Notes under the pieces: model-generated
Seen by the model: the letters and a program-made list of their open reading frames with translations, nothing else
Told to the model about the DNA's origin: nothing
Database searches by the model: none
NCBI RefSeq assembly: GCF_000237925.1
Contig: NC_031500.1
Location: 17,757,753 to 17,821,752 of the forward strand
Length of the DNA: 64,000 bases
Source of the DNA: Schistosoma mansoni
Lineage: Eukaryota > Platyhelminthes > Trematoda > Strigeidida > Schistosomatidae
Direction of reading: 5' to 3'
Made by a program: the position numbers and the translations under genes
Shown: one piece after another, positions 33,656 to 45,055 of the stretch
Layout of the letters: the number at the start of each line of letters is the position of its first letter
Position numbering within the stretch: position 1 is the stretch's first letter

Positions 33656-33924
33656 ACAATGCTTATGGATCAGTATCGTCTTATAGATTTAGGCAATCAA
33701 TTAATTATTATTGTCAATTTAACATCTCTTGTTCTAGTTGTATGTAATTATATAGCTTCGAATTTATCAACATTCACTACGACTGGATTGTCTTCACCGA
33801 GTGCAAAAAAACCTATTTTGTCAATTCCACTTGAAACTAGTCTACCACATGATGCAATGATACAATTGAAAAAATCTATTTGTCAAGATGTTGCACCAAT
33901 ATTACATGGAATCTGTTTAAATTA
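33656..33924 (+). CDS. TCP11L1: TCP11-like protein, exon 7
   Basis: Acceptor CTACACAG, donor TTA|GTAAGT, phase 0 in and 2 out. It encodes TMLMDQYRLIDLGNQLIIIV, completing 'WPETMLMDQ', then a hydrophobic helix and a loop ending in ICQDVAPILHGICLN. The match to 'PET.LMDQ.R...L..QL' of TCP11L1 is clear. Confidence 0.93.
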
Positions 33925-34075
33925 GTAAGTGTGAAAGGATAATTATTTTTCTCAAAAGATTATTGAGTATTTACTTAGACTAGTAAATAGTCTGACAGGT
34001 ATTAGATGTGTTATATATTTTTCTATCCGGCATTATTATTGTTGATTGTTGCCGTTAAAATATTTCCACGTTCTA

Positions 34076-34565
34076 GTCACGTCCGACGTGCTATGTTTTA
34101 TGGTGTAGGAGTAGGTTGGAAGAAAGCTAGGGGCGACCAGACCAAAACTTTGCACAAATCCATGAAGTCACTGACAAGTGGACTGAGCCATGTTGGTAGG
34201 TGTAAGCTACCTGGTTGAGATCCGCGAGATGATAACAACCGATGGTTAGAGACCTTGAATGACATGGCTCAAAATCGTTTGCACTGGCGAAGGTGCATCT
34301 ACTCTTTGTGTTCTACCAAATTCTAATCTTCTGAATTTTTCATGTCTCTATCCTTTTTCTCTTACCAAATTTATTTCACTAGATTATACTCCTTGAATAA
34401 CATCTTCGAACCCTAATTTTTCCGATTACTGCTTATACTCTCGCTACTTCTACTACTATGGGATTGGAGTCGAAAATTGTATCTCTGTACTGAAATGGTA
34501 TGGCAACTCGAACTGATGTACATACGTACGAAGTTCTATGTTGTGACTGACTGATTCTAGTCAGA
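34076..34565 (+). mobile_element. RTE-2 LINE 3' end
   Basis: Coding end ([20 protein letters not shown], then [16 protein letters not shown]), then 3' UTR to 'gttgtgactgactgattcta'. Frames are broken after the LPG. It is inserted in intron 7. Confidence 0.82.
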
Positions 34566-35065
34566 TCAGTCACTTGTTTTTCATCATAGTTGTGTTAATT
34601 TCGTGGCAGATTATCCAGTGTAGATGTTCGTCTAAGATGAATTAGTGTCTCATTGGTTTAAAGGAGGAATTCAGGCGTTATTTCAAAGATAAGGAGATTT
34701 GTGAAGATTTTTGCCCAGAGATTGCAAACTACAAGTTGATAGTTTATAGAAAGAATACTTCTTGACTCCATTGCCTTTGATGATAATGATAGTTGATTGG
34801 TTTTGGTAATAAGTAATCCATAATTTTTAAATACAGTCTTATACACTTCCTCATTTATTGATGTTTCATGAAAAACTGTAGAAACAACAGTAAATTTAAT
34901 TCCACCAAGTATACCACCAGTCAATAAGTGAATGATACCCATGAATAGTTTGGGAATAAGATGAAAAGAAAAATCTTTATAGCATAATCAAGAAATTCTT
35001 ACATCGTTACAAACCTTAGGTTTATAATCAGTGAATTCATTGAATAGTATTTGTATGCTTAACCT
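34566..35065. other. TCP11-like intron 7, no feature seen
   Basis: AT-rich; an open frame of 94 codons on the minus strand (34658-34942) has no recognisable motif. Confidence 0.45.
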
Positions 35066-35525
35066 ATTCCCCAAATGCCCTGGTACGGCCGAGAGTGAGG
35101 AGGGCCCGCCTCCTCTCTCGAAATGCTCTCACGCGGTCACGCATATGCAGCCTCCGCCAGGTAAGTCCTACTCACTGCCTTTCCGTGGCGGGGGTGTTGT
35201 TTACGAAATTTAGAGGACGAAAGCGAATGTCCGGCGCTTTAACCGGGTTGGTGGACACGAAAAGTTCACCTAGGGGAGTTGGAAAACCTTGATTTCAAAC
35301 CAATGGCGCATGTGGGCTCCAGTATTCTGACGGAACAAACGGCGTATGAACCATTTGTTAGTCACCGACTACCATAGAACTGCATCTCCTCACGATGCTC
35401 CATTGCCTTGTGGATCAGACCTTTAGGTCGAAGACTAGGGGTGTGGTCCCTCAAGAAAACCACCTGTTTCGGTTTGGGCACGTAGGCAGTATCACAGTCC
35501 TCACACAAATCAAATGAGCTTCATA
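35066..35525 (+). repeat. Family C repeat, plus copy (C5)
   Basis: Starts 'ccccaaatgccctggtacgg' and ends abruptly at 'cacaaatcaaatgagctt', so the last ~60 bp and tail are missing. Confidence 0.82.
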
Positions 35526-35817
35526 ATGATATATGATTATATCTTAAGGTTTTTCATTCTCCTCCATACCATTCATACAATAAACACTTAATGCTTTGTC
35601 CAGTACATGTACTAATCACAACGCTAGGCTGGTTTGAAGACAACGAGATGGGGAACAACTATGAATGGTTTTCATTTGTGAGAACTTCCAGGAATAATTT
35701 AAACAATGAAAACATCCATAGAAGAAGATAAGGGAGAGAAAGAGATGATATGATTAATCTATTCTGAAGTTTATTTATGTTGGACAAATCACATATACTT
35801 AATCTTCTATCGTATAG

Positions 35818-35885
35818 AGTGATGGCATAGTGGTTACGATCTTTAATTTTTCAACCAATACTAGGTCGCCGGTTCAAACCCCCAT
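35818..35885 (+). repeat. tRNA-like sequence, probable SINE head
   Basis: An A-box-like TGGCATAGTGG, then 45 bp later a B-box-like GGTTCAAACCC. No cloverleaf with a proper acceptor stem could be folded by eye. It differs from the family A head. It is more likely a separate SINE or tRNA relic than a tRNA gene. Confidence 0.45.
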
Positions 35886-36057
35886 TCTACCTACCTCAGT
35901 TTCGGTATCCGACTTATATCAGTAGCATTAGTAGTAGTCCCCTTACATTTATAGCATAACTCGAAATCAATAACATGAGCAAGTATGTGATAATTCAATT
36001 ATATTTTACTTTACACTACTTAATTCCTTCTTTTGTTTGTACTTTATGTAAATTTAG

Positions 36058-36308
36058 TAAACCTGATCAATTAGTTGATGATATAATTGAACAAGTTATA
36101 TTAACAATTGAATTATGGTATAATCGATGTATACAATCTTGTAATCTAGTTACATCATCATCGTCATCATCATCTAACTTATCACCATTAACTGAGCCTA
36201 ATTCATCATCACGTACAACTGCTTATATGACAGATTATGGACGTAATGAATTAAGCTTACAATTAACTTCAGTTATTGTCAGTGAACATCCTGTGTATAA
36301 ACTGATGT
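36058..36308 (+). CDS. TCP11L1: TCP11-like protein, exon 8 (last one found)
   Basis: Acceptor AAATTTAG, donor TGT|GTAAGT, phase 2 in and 1 out. It encodes KPDQLVDDIIEQVILTIELW, a poly-Ser loop and VSEHPVYKLM. Family members continue for about 65 more residues after this point (a 'RI..FL' helix and a conserved C-terminal 'LVNYN' block). That exon is not visible; it may lie in the 36454-36653 gap, whose real size is unknown. The eight exons encode about 543 residues from the first ATG, or about 520 from the second. Confidence 0.9.
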
Positions 36309-36453
36309 GTAAGTTTCCTACACATTGTATTTCATTTCTCTTTTTTTTTACCAATATTTCCTCTATACTACTTATAATTATTTTCATCCTTTCTTTTTGT
36401 CGAGTCAGCTGATCATCAGTTTAACTTGTGATTTAATTGAATGATAATCTTGT

Positions 36454-36653
36454 NNNNNNNNNNNNNNNNNNNNNNNNNNNNNNNNNNNNNNNNNNNNNNN
36501 NNNNNNNNNNNNNNNNNNNNNNNNNNNNNNNNNNNNNNNNNNNNNNNNNNNNNNNNNNNNNNNNNNNNNNNNNNNNNNNNNNNNNNNNNNNNNNNNNNNN
36601 NNNNNNNNNNNNNNNNNNNNNNNNNNNNNNNNNNNNNNNNNNNNNNNNNNNNN
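36454..36653. other. Assembly gap (200 N)
   Basis: Exactly 200 N. An RTE copy starts in mid-ORF on its right edge. The missing TCP11-like 3' exon may be here. Confidence 0.99.
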
Positions 36654-38050
36654 CGACCACATATTCACCATTCGTCAAGTCTTAGAACACAGACACGCTT
36701 ATCGGCGTCCGACAATGATAGTTTTTCTTGACTTGAAAGCAGCATTTGACTCTGTAGACCGAGAGGTTCTGTGGCAGTGTCTGTCATTGAAAGGTGTACC
36801 TGAGAAGTACATAAACCTTGTGAAGGCTCTTTACCCGAACACTACCAGTCGAGTGAGGGCTTATGGCGAACTGTCATATTATTTTACAACCTCAAGTGGT
36901 GTCCGTCAAGGCTGTCCACTATCCCCATTTTTGTTTAACTTCATTATAGACCTGTTGCTGGAAATAACACTCTCGTCGACTGAATTTTCAGGAATTGATC
37001 TCCTACCAGGAGGTTCACTTATCGACTTAGAATACGCAGATGATATAGTCCTGTTTGGTGAAGACGCTGGCAAAATGCAGAGTCTTCTGTTGGAACTCAG
37101 TAATAATGCCAGGATGTTTGGGATGCGTTTCTCCCCATCCAAATGTAAATTGTTACTCCGGGACTGGCCTGCGTCAACACCTGAACTAAGGATAGGGAGT
37201 GAAGTAGTCGAACGTGTGGACAACTTCACTTATCTTGGAAGTGTGATCAGCCCTAATGGGTTGGTGTCTGACGAAATCTCAGCACGGATTCGAAAAGCTC
37301 GTTTGGCTTTTGCCAACTTACGTCACCTATGGCGAAGACGAGATATCCGTTTATCAATTAAGGGACGAGTATACTGCGCAGGAGTTCGTTCTGTTCTACT
37401 TTATGGCTGTGAAACATGGCCATTAAGAGTAGAAGATACTCGTAGGCTACTAGTATTTGACCACAGATGTCTTAGAAATATTGCTCGCATCTGCTGGGAT
37501 AACCGGGTAAGTAATAGTGAGGTTAGACGCAGGGTATTAGGTAACGATGGTAAATCAGTTGATGAGGTTATAAATTTTCATCGACTGAGATGGTTGGTCC
37601 ACGTGTTACGTATGCCTGAACATCGATTACCACGACGCGCAATGTCGACTAGTGTGGGGGATGGTTTGAAGAGTGTTAAGGGCAGCCAAACGAAAACGTG
37701 TCATCAGTGCTTGAAGTCACTAACTTCTAGTCTGAGCCATGTTGGCAGATGCAGTCTACTTGGTTGGGGTCCGCGTGACTATCGTAACCAATGGTTGGAG
37801 ACTCTAGGTGACATGGCGTAGATGTATACACTATCTATCTTACCTTAAACCTTGAGATTAAAATTGCCTCATAACTTTTTTTCCTTCGTATACTATATCC
37901 TTATATACAACCTATCTTTTATATACTACCACCACTAAATTAATTACTTCTATGAATCCGGTGTTCATCTTGTTGTGCTAATGAGTGAGGTATGGCAACT
38001 TGGACCGATGCATAAATGTGCCTAGTCCTACGTTGTAGCTGACTGACTGG
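36654..38050 (+). mobile_element. RTE-1 LINE, second copy
   Basis: RT core to 3' tail, very close to the copy at 27-28.4 kb. The frame is open from the gap to 37821: FLDLKAAFDSVDREVLW, RQGCPLSPFLFNF and LEYADDIVLFGEDAGK through to GDMA. The ORF ends early because about 21 bp (including the 'ctcagaatcgatcacattgg' segment) are deleted between two TGGC repeats. The 3' UTR and GACT tail follow. Confidence 0.9.
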
Positions 38051-38302
38051 TAGTACATAAAATTTTGTATATAAGGATATAGCATAGGAAGGAAGGCAGA
38101 TATGGAGCAATTTTAATCTCATGGTTTAAGGGAAGATAAAGAGTGTATACACCTACGCCATTGTGATCGATTCTGAGCCATGTTACCTAGAGTCTCCAAC
38201 CATTGATTACGATAGTCCAGCCGACCCCAACCAAATAGTCTGCAACTTTGACCGATGCATATATGTGCCTGGTCCTACGTTGTCGCTGACTGACTGACTG
38301 AT
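38051..38302 (-). mobile_element. Inverted RTE 3' fragment plus extra tail
   Basis: Same tail-to-tail junction as at 28416 ('gactgactggtagtacataa'), minus-strand RTE 3' end to about 38242. Then a short + strand 3' tail piece ('tcctacgttgtcgctgactg') ends at 38302. Confidence 0.85.
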
Positions 38303-39591
38303 CAATATTCAAGCAGTTCATAGAATGCATTAATTTAGCATGAATTTGGATAATATCAACCATTTTTTTGGTCGACAAAGATGCAAACACTGCGTTATTA
38401 AAGTAGAAATAATTTTTTTAAAACCCAATTATAGAAAGATGATGGATAGATTGTAATAGAATATTAGATTCGATCAGTCCTAAAGACATTGTAAACGTAA
38501 CATAATTTAGTGCCTTAGAAACAGAATATTTTTCCTGGGTGTCATATCTTCGAAGTTTGCGATTGTGACCAATTTTCTTCCTAACTACCGATGACTAGAA
38601 AGGAAACTTGGACCTATTGATTCCTGTAGTCTTTACTGATTGAAAAAATTCATTTAAAAGGATTAAAATCCAGCCAAAGAATTGAGCAAAAAACTTTTAC
38701 GGCACTACTGACAAAATAGTATGACAATTTCCAGATATATATATGAACTAATACATCCTCATCACTTATACAACAGTCAGACAAGATAACCAAAATAAAA
38801 CCGAACTCCTAGAGACTGAGTTTCTGTTTGGAATTTGTAGAGAACTGATATAACGAGGTGAATACCGTGAAAGTAATCATTTTCAGAACTATCTTAAGAA
38901 AAACTACTATCTTTACTTTAGCTGTATAATTAGTAAATACTTGGATTATTTTATATTTGTATTCTCCTACTTGTAAGCTTTTCGTGGTGCATTAACTGTT
39001 TCTATATTGTACTTTCCCTAAGTTACTGTTGATTTATCAAAGACTTTCCCTTGTTTAGTCATATGACCATTGGATTTTCATGCTTATACTGCTGTGCGAT
39101 TAGGTAACTAAATAATTTTGAATTTATGAACTGAACTATACTATAGAAGTTTGTCTACCCTCTTTGTTCTGTTGTGACCGTTGGGCAAGTGAGATTAGGA
39201 AGCTTCATCCAGGACCAGTAGGCTTATGTATTGATGTCGGCCATTTCGTCACTGTCACCGACTTGTTGATCAAAAGAGGGGTATTTTGTCATTTGGTTAA
39301 CAGAAGGCCATTGGTCGTACACAACCGAACTAAATAACACAATTTCTTCTAGAATAACGGCCTAATCACACGGTGCCCAATAAAATGTATAGATTTGTTC
39401 ATTTTACCCTTAAACCATTGGTTTTATTCAAAGTAATTCTTATCTGTAGTTTATTTATCAACTACAGACTAACATACTCAGCTTCTATCTACATATTCTT
39501 TGTGTTTGATAGTCAAAGATATTCCCTGATCGGCCAAACCTGGTTTAGAAGATTTTTAGCTCAGGTGGGTGATTTTGATAAAGCTTTGTTC
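38303..39591. other. No feature supported
   Basis: AT-rich spacer or TCP11-like 3' region. No exon matching the missing C-terminus was found here. Confidence 0.45.
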
Positions 39592-39900
39592 TCTGAGCTG
39601 GATGGTTTGGTCGTGGAGCTTTCATCATCCTTCTGAACCAGATCATCAGAACAAACTTCGGGCAGAAGTGAAGTGTTTGAATTTCTGCACATGTGATTCA
39701 CAGCTTGTACTGTACACCTCGATGTTGATTCGTTCTTATTGACCTTAAATCTGTCACTGTTTATTTCTTTGTTTGGGTTGTATCTTCTATTGGTTTGATT
39801 TTTGTTCCTATGTTTCTGCATAATTTTCTAATCACAATTGATTGTTCACTGGGTATATATATTGAGGTAAAATGATGTTTGGAAGTGGTCAACAGTAAAT

Positions 39901-39950
39901 CCTGGACCCGTGTTTCGTGCTACTTGGCACTCGTCCGCAAGGTGTACCTG
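39901..39950 (-). ncRNA. Hammerhead remnant, alpha-repeat type
   Basis: Minus strand: GCGGACGAGTGCC, AAGTA loop, GCACGAAACACGGGTCC. Stem II (GTGC/GCAC) and GAAA are intact, but the core reads CGGACGA instead of CTGACGA, which should abolish cleavage. A B-box-like GATCGAATCC lies upstream. Confidence 0.6.
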
Positions 39951-40074
39951 TAATCTTGAGGTAACTGATGCTCCCTGGCGGATTCGATCCCGTGTCACTC
40001 GCGACCGACCTCCTGTAGGACTGAGATCTAATCACAATTGATTGATCACTGGGTGTTGATCAATCTCATGCGTG

Positions 40075-40350
40075 TCAAGTGCTTAGTGCTGATCGAATGC
40101 TATCGATCAATTTTCTTGATTGTTTTGTTTCAATGTGCTTGTTTATTGCTGATTGACCTGAGTACCAAGCTTCTAAAAGTTCTCTGGTGTTTTTGGAATT
40201 GTCTCTATCCAAAATCTGCACATTTTTCCAGTCGAATGTGTGTCCGTAGTTGTCCACGTATATTGATATGAGTGAAGACATGTCGTGGTGTTTGACTGGT
40301 AATTGATGTTCGTGCGGGCGAAGACGAAGGGGTCGTTCGCTTTGTCCGAT
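40075..40350 (-). pseudogene. Penelope-type GIY-YIG endonuclease, C-terminal piece
   Basis: 40281-40075 reads YVDNYGHTFDWKNVQILDRD, then TRELLEAWYSGQSAINKHI. This is the 'GH.F.W....IL......R...EAW.S...SIN.H' region downstream of the GIY-YIG core. Upstream on the same strand is GQSERPLRLRPHEHQLPV in another frame. There is no reverse transcriptase alongside. Confidence 0.7.
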
Positions 40351-40449
40351 TTACTTCAACCACTTCACTTCTACCTGAAGTTTGTGCTGATGTCGTTCAG
40401 AAGGACGATGAAAGCTAAACGACCAAACCATCCAGCTCAGTGAACAAAC

Positions 40450-41027
40450 CTACATCAAAAAGGTACACACTAACTTCATTCATATTTATTATAATGCTAT
40501 AAGCAGAGTTGGGTTAATCAGATAACAACAGAATCTAGAATTCACATTTCACCTTATATTTTGAACTCATCAAGTTGGATGTACCTAAACCTCAGTCTTG
40601 ATGTTCACATCGGAACTTGAATGTAGTACCTTTCGCTTCAAACGCCTAACATCAACAAACAGAAGATTTGAACAGCCTTTATAAACGATATTTCCAATTG
40701 AAACAAACACAACTAGTTTTCATTGACTATTTTGTTTATTTCACTGATCTAATTAGAATTTTTTTTGTATTTTATTTACATTGCCCATTATTGTTTTAAT
40801 CAAAAGAATAAACACAACATGTATCAAGAAAAGAATCTATCTACCTCTCTATCCCCCTCTCTCTATATATATATATACTTTTGTCTACAATGAATGGAGG
40901 GGTAGGTTGTAATTACATCTAATGAATAGAATTAATGGGGTGTTTGTTTTCCTCTCTTTGGTTGCCATATACATTTGCATTCATTTAAAGATTCAATATA
41001 TATTACATTGTACGACAGTTTTTCTTT
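40450..41027. other. Spacer and 3' flank of the minus-strand gene
   Basis: No coding evidence. A short motif near 40620 resembles the alpha-repeat edge at 1931 ('cctttcgcttcaa'). Confidence 0.4.
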
Positions 41028-41314
41028 TTATAAATAAAAATGATTCATTTGTTCTATTATATTATCAATCGTTAATTGTCCATATTGTTCTGGATTTGAT
41101 TGAATTAATTCATACAATTTACTTAATTGTTTATAACGTAATTCATTTTCTTCATTTTGTTCATCTAATGATAATTTATTAAATTCATTAAATAACTTTG
41201 ATTTTTTTATACTACTTAATGAATTTAAGTAGTTAGTAGTATTATTAGTAGTTTGTTTATTTACAATTTTTATATCTTTGATAATGATTTCTTCCTCTTT
41301 TTTACCAGATTTAT
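41028..41314 (-). CDS. Unknown two-exon protein, exon 2
   Basis: Follows a minus-strand acceptor (TTTTTATAG) in phase 1, fitting exon 1. It encodes KSGKKEEEIIIKDIKIV, a low-complexity Asn/Thr/Ser part, then a structured end (ENELRYKQLSKLYELIQ, YGQLTIDNIIEQMNHFYL) and TAA. Codon use is strongly AT-biased, as in the TCP11 exons. I do not recognise the family; the last 40 residues look like a conserved helical tail. The joined product is 164 residues with no signal peptide or membrane segment. Confidence 0.72.
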
Positions 41315-41469
41315 CTATAAAAAGAAATAAGATAAAACGTTTATTGGTTGAGTATCATATGGTAATGTATATTTAAAGTAACTTATGGTGCCATTGAATA
41401 AGAACAAAGAGAATCCATTGCCAAGAACATGTTTCTTTTCGATGAAATCATTTAATCAGAAGGGTGGAG

Positions 41470-41635
41470 TTGGTGGAGATTTCAGTATTTTCATAGTTGA
41501 AATCATGAGTCAATTGAAGCTAGACCATCATGGAAAACCTGGAAGCACTGGACGGTCGTTCTATCCTACTGTGTGACTCCTCAGCAGTGCGCATGCACAA
41601 TCCCGCCCACGCGAGATTCGAACTGAACTTAAGTT
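41470..41635 (-). repeat. Family A SINE, minus copy
   Basis: Tail, hammerhead region (about 41545-41600) and start of head. CTGAGGA is intact, but the distal core is AGAA and stem II is broken. It lies in the intron of the unknown gene. Confidence 0.8.
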
Positions 41636-41774
41636 GTACAATTGTATACAATGTTATATGGAAAATATATATCTATAGGAAGCTAAAAAAGATTGTATTA
41701 TAGATTGATTCGACAATAAATAAAAAATAAGGTTACGTACTAATCAAGCAGTAAGGAAGAAAATAATTATCCGA

Positions 41775-41935
41775 AGGTGGTTTCTTGAAGATTTTAGTAA
41801 ATTTATATAGCTGAGACAGTGAATCAATTGAAGCTAGACCACCATGGAAAACCTGGAAGCACTGGACGGCCGTTTCGTTCTATTGTGGGACTCCTCAGCA
41901 GTGCGTATCCACAATCCCGCTTCGCGGCCTGTGTA
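41775..41935 (-). repeat. Family A SINE, minus copy
   Basis: Second minus copy 140 bp away. Its head is cut off at 41935, where a Penelope-like fragment begins. Confidence 0.82.
41855..41910 (-). ncRNA. Hammerhead ribozyme, intact core
   Basis: Minus strand: CTGAGGA, GTCC/GAAC stem II with one mismatch, GAAA, stem III ACGGCCGT, stem I GCACTG/CAGTGC with six perfect pairs. Activity is plausible despite the stem II mismatch. Confidence 0.75.
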
Positions 41936-42076
41936 ACGTGCCCCACATGAGCAAGTAAATTTACGGATATACATTGATGTGGCCCAGAGCAATAGATTAT
42001 CCTTAACACATCCCAGAATGGTGGGTTGGCTAGAGAAAACAGTTCGAAACTTAGCTGCGTAGAATAGTTTATTCAA
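41936..42076 (-). pseudogene. Penelope-like GIY-YIG fragment
   Basis: Minus strand reads YIRKFTCSCGARYTGREAGL, the start of a GIY-YIG core (here Y-T-G). It is fused directly to the family A SINE on its left. Confidence 0.6.
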
Positions 42077-43385
42077 CGATTTTTATATCCATCTATTGAG
42101 GATTTCAGCAGCTGTGTCTCTTTTAAATTCCATATTCATAAATAAAGTTTTCTTCTGTACTGTCGGAGCTTTTCCCTGATGAAGTCTAGGTGTTAAGTTG
42201 CTATCGACGAACGTAGGTGGATAACCATTTTTGATGAGGGTCTGTATGTATTTATTTTAAGGATATACTTTACCAATGATACATGGAAGTCATAGGTTCA
42301 ATGTGAAGTTGTTTTTTTTGTGAATTAATAATGAATAACCTCAAATTAATGGTGATCACTGAACAAGTTTTCAATGATACACCATCTGATTTCAATTTGT
42401 GGTGGACATTATAAGATATTTTGAGCAATACAATTCATGATAGAGTAAATCTAGTGCTTGTATATTTGGACTATGACTAACATTGAAGTACGAAGCGTAC
42501 ACTTTATCATATATGGGAATCATCATCATTTAGATGCACTTGTGTTTCACTATTGATTTCTATACCAAGACTCAATCTTGTGTCTCTCGCTTCAAACCTT
42601 TACTCATTGTCATCTATGTTATTTCACCCAGACATCCACAAAGCGTTTAATGGATAAACAGGTACTCGTAAAAACTTTTCATTTCTCATCGATGTTATTG
42701 GTAACCAAAAATCATCATCTTTCCATAAACAACGTTGACGTTTCAACCATTATGCAATGGTTTCAAATATCAATGGAAACATCAGTATTGGGGTCCATGT
42801 ACATCTAGCTGACGAGACCCAAATCAAACAAATCGTTCTATCTGAATACTAATCCAAAGATTCTAAAATATTTCGGAGCACACTTTATAAAGACAATACA
42901 CTCAGAATGAACATATGGCAATATAGACTAATCAGTTGCAATCCTGAATATCAACGATAGAAAATGAAAAAAATCTCCTAAGATAGATCTATCTGTCAAT
43001 TAGTTCCTTATGATTAGACTTGTGAAACGATAATAAAAGCCAAATAAATAGCTGACAATCGTTTCGTTCTGAATAGTTAAGAATTTATAATTAGCACACT
43101 GTGGTGGACTAAAATAAAGATGCTTACTCAATGTTTACAATGATTTTTATCATTCGTGAGAATTCTAGTTGACGCCTATTTTTTGTAGACGAAATCAATC
43201 ACTGAAATTCCTTTAGTAACCAACATCACATATTGTACATAACTTCTATGTATGTGATCGAAATTCAGATCCGATCATGTTAGATTTTTCAGTTTTATTG
43301 TTTATTAATGTTCGTTGTGTTGTCATTATTTTGAATTTAAATTTTCCAATTATGTTATTCCAAAAAAGTGAATTCAGAAAGTTTA
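42077..43385. other. Intron of the unknown gene, mostly featureless
   Basis: Near 42165-42215 the + strand has CCTGATGAAGTC, then CGACGAACG, resembling a decayed Penelope-type hammerhead. Nothing else is recognisable. Confidence 0.4.
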
Positions 43386-43396
43386 CCTTCTCATAT

Positions 43397-43962
43397 CACC
43401 GGGTAAGTAATAGTTAGGTTAGACAAAGGGTATTAGGGAATGATGGTAAATCAGTTGATGAGGTGATGAATCTTCATCAACTGAGATGGTTGGGCCACGT
43501 GTTACGTATGCCTGAACATCGATTATCACGACGCGCAATGTTGACTAGTGTAGGGGATGGTTGGAAGAGAGTTAAGGGTGGCCAAACCAAAACATGACAT
43601 CAGTGCTTGAAGTCACTAACTTCTAGTCTGAGCCATGTTGGTAGATGCAGACTACCTGGTTGGGGTCCGTGTGACTGTCGTAACGAATGGTTGGAGACTC
43701 TAGGTGACATGGCTCAGAATCGATCACATTGGCGTAGATGTATACACTCTTTATCTTACCTTAAACCTTGAGATTAAAATTGCCTCATAACTTTTTTTCC
43801 TTCGTATACTATATCCTTATATACAACCTATCTTTTATATACTACCACCACTAAATTAATTACTTCTATGAATCCGGTGTTCATCTTGTTGTGCTAATGA
43901 GTGAGGTATGGCAACTTTGACCGATGCATAAATGTGCCTGGTCCTACGTTGTAGCTGACTGA
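43397..43962 (+). mobile_element. 5'-truncated RTE-1 with perfect 11-bp target duplication
   Basis: Runs from a point within the RT C-terminal domain (matching NRVSNSEVRRRVLGNDGKSV) to the 3' UTR and tail. It is flanked by CCTTCTCATAT at 43386-43396 and 43963-43973. The frame is broken (for example TAG and TGA in the coding part). Confidence 0.92.
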
Positions 43963-44261
43963 CCTTCTCATATGGCTCACATAAGCCGTCAACGATATTC
44001 TAAATTGATATCATGCCATACAACTTTCTAAATTTTTCCTGACAATGAACTTTCTAATTATTGATATCCAGGTATATGAAATGTACGTCTTCATCACTCC
44101 AGGTAATTAAGGTTTATAATATGATTGATTGATTTGGTATTTTTTTTATCGATTAGCCTACAACTAATCACAATATCACACATTCAATAGTTTTAAAACA
44201 ATTAAGTAGTATGTTGAAAGACATCTTGAATCGAATAATTGAAGCTTATGATAAATAGATT

Positions 44262-44570
44262 GTAGTGATCAGGAACATAAGTGAGGACAATCGAATGTAT
44301 TAAAGCACAGCATTACAGACTATCTCACTAAATTCTGATAACCATACAGTAGTAAACAGTTAATTTGCAAACTATCAATCAACTGTCTCAATCTTAACTG
44401 TTGCTACTGCAAACACCAATCCATATTCTCTGATTCCATTGTTTATGCATTTTTGTACCGATTGTGCTTCATTCCGGTTCTTTCCTTTTCGATATTCTGA
44501 CAAAATACATTCTATGTCTGAACACTACCATATACTACTTATATGGATATAAGTACACTACGCCATAAGA
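44262..44570 (+). repeat. Interspersed repeat, second copy of the 59.1-59.4 kb sequence
   Basis: 'aggacaatcgaatgtatt' to 'ggatataagtacac' matches 59080-59365 over about 280 bp with moderate divergence. It is probably LTR or other non-coding transposon sequence. No coding part. Confidence 0.6.
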
Positions 44571-45055
44571 TAAGTATTTAAAAAAAGGGCGACTGAAGTA
44601 AATTGTATTCAGTGTAATATTATTTCACTGTCTTTTATCATACATATTCTTAAGATTACAATTCATTAATTTATAAATTATCATTATCAATGTAGGAGAA
44701 AATTATACAAGGTAACATCTAATTACAAATGTTTTTAGTAATCATTCATTATAACAAACAATAAAGTAACAAATTCCATAGTCTACCATTTATGTAACTA
44801 GGTAGTAACTAACTATGCTTTTACTCAATGCATTATGTCTAAACATTGAATACTTGAAGCTGTAACTTATAAGAGAATAACACTGATCATCGTCATGATC
44901 AATTAAACAGAATAAGTACCAAATCTTGAAGTTGGTGTCTAAATTAGGAGTATCACATTTAAACTTTTACATTCATTCCTCATAAATGGAATAAACACAA
45001 TCGCTTAAACTCTTAGAAAATCATATAATTATATATTTTTAATAGTCGAGATCTA
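44571..45055. other. No feature supported
   Basis: AT-rich intron of the unknown minus-strand gene. Confidence 0.45.

Larger units (their letters stand above)
39592..40449 (-). mobile_element. Penelope-like element fragment with inverted flanks
   Basis: A GIY-YIG module, an alpha-type hammerhead remnant and a tRNA-like B box lie between two ~85-bp inverted repeats (about 39592-39680 and 40361-40449; shared core 'gagctggatggtttggtcgt'). Penelope-like elements often end in terminal repeats that can be inverted. The borders are inferred. Confidence 0.6.

Noticed and set aside
36309-36453. Candidate TCP11 exon 9 after the acceptor-like GTCAG near 36409
   Set aside because: Any frame joined in phase to exon 8 meets a stop within a few codons and does not resemble the expected C-terminal helix.
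36654-37821. Long open frame that could be taken for a host gene
   Set aside because: It is the RT and C-terminal part of the RTE LINE, nearly identical to the copy at 27-28 kb.
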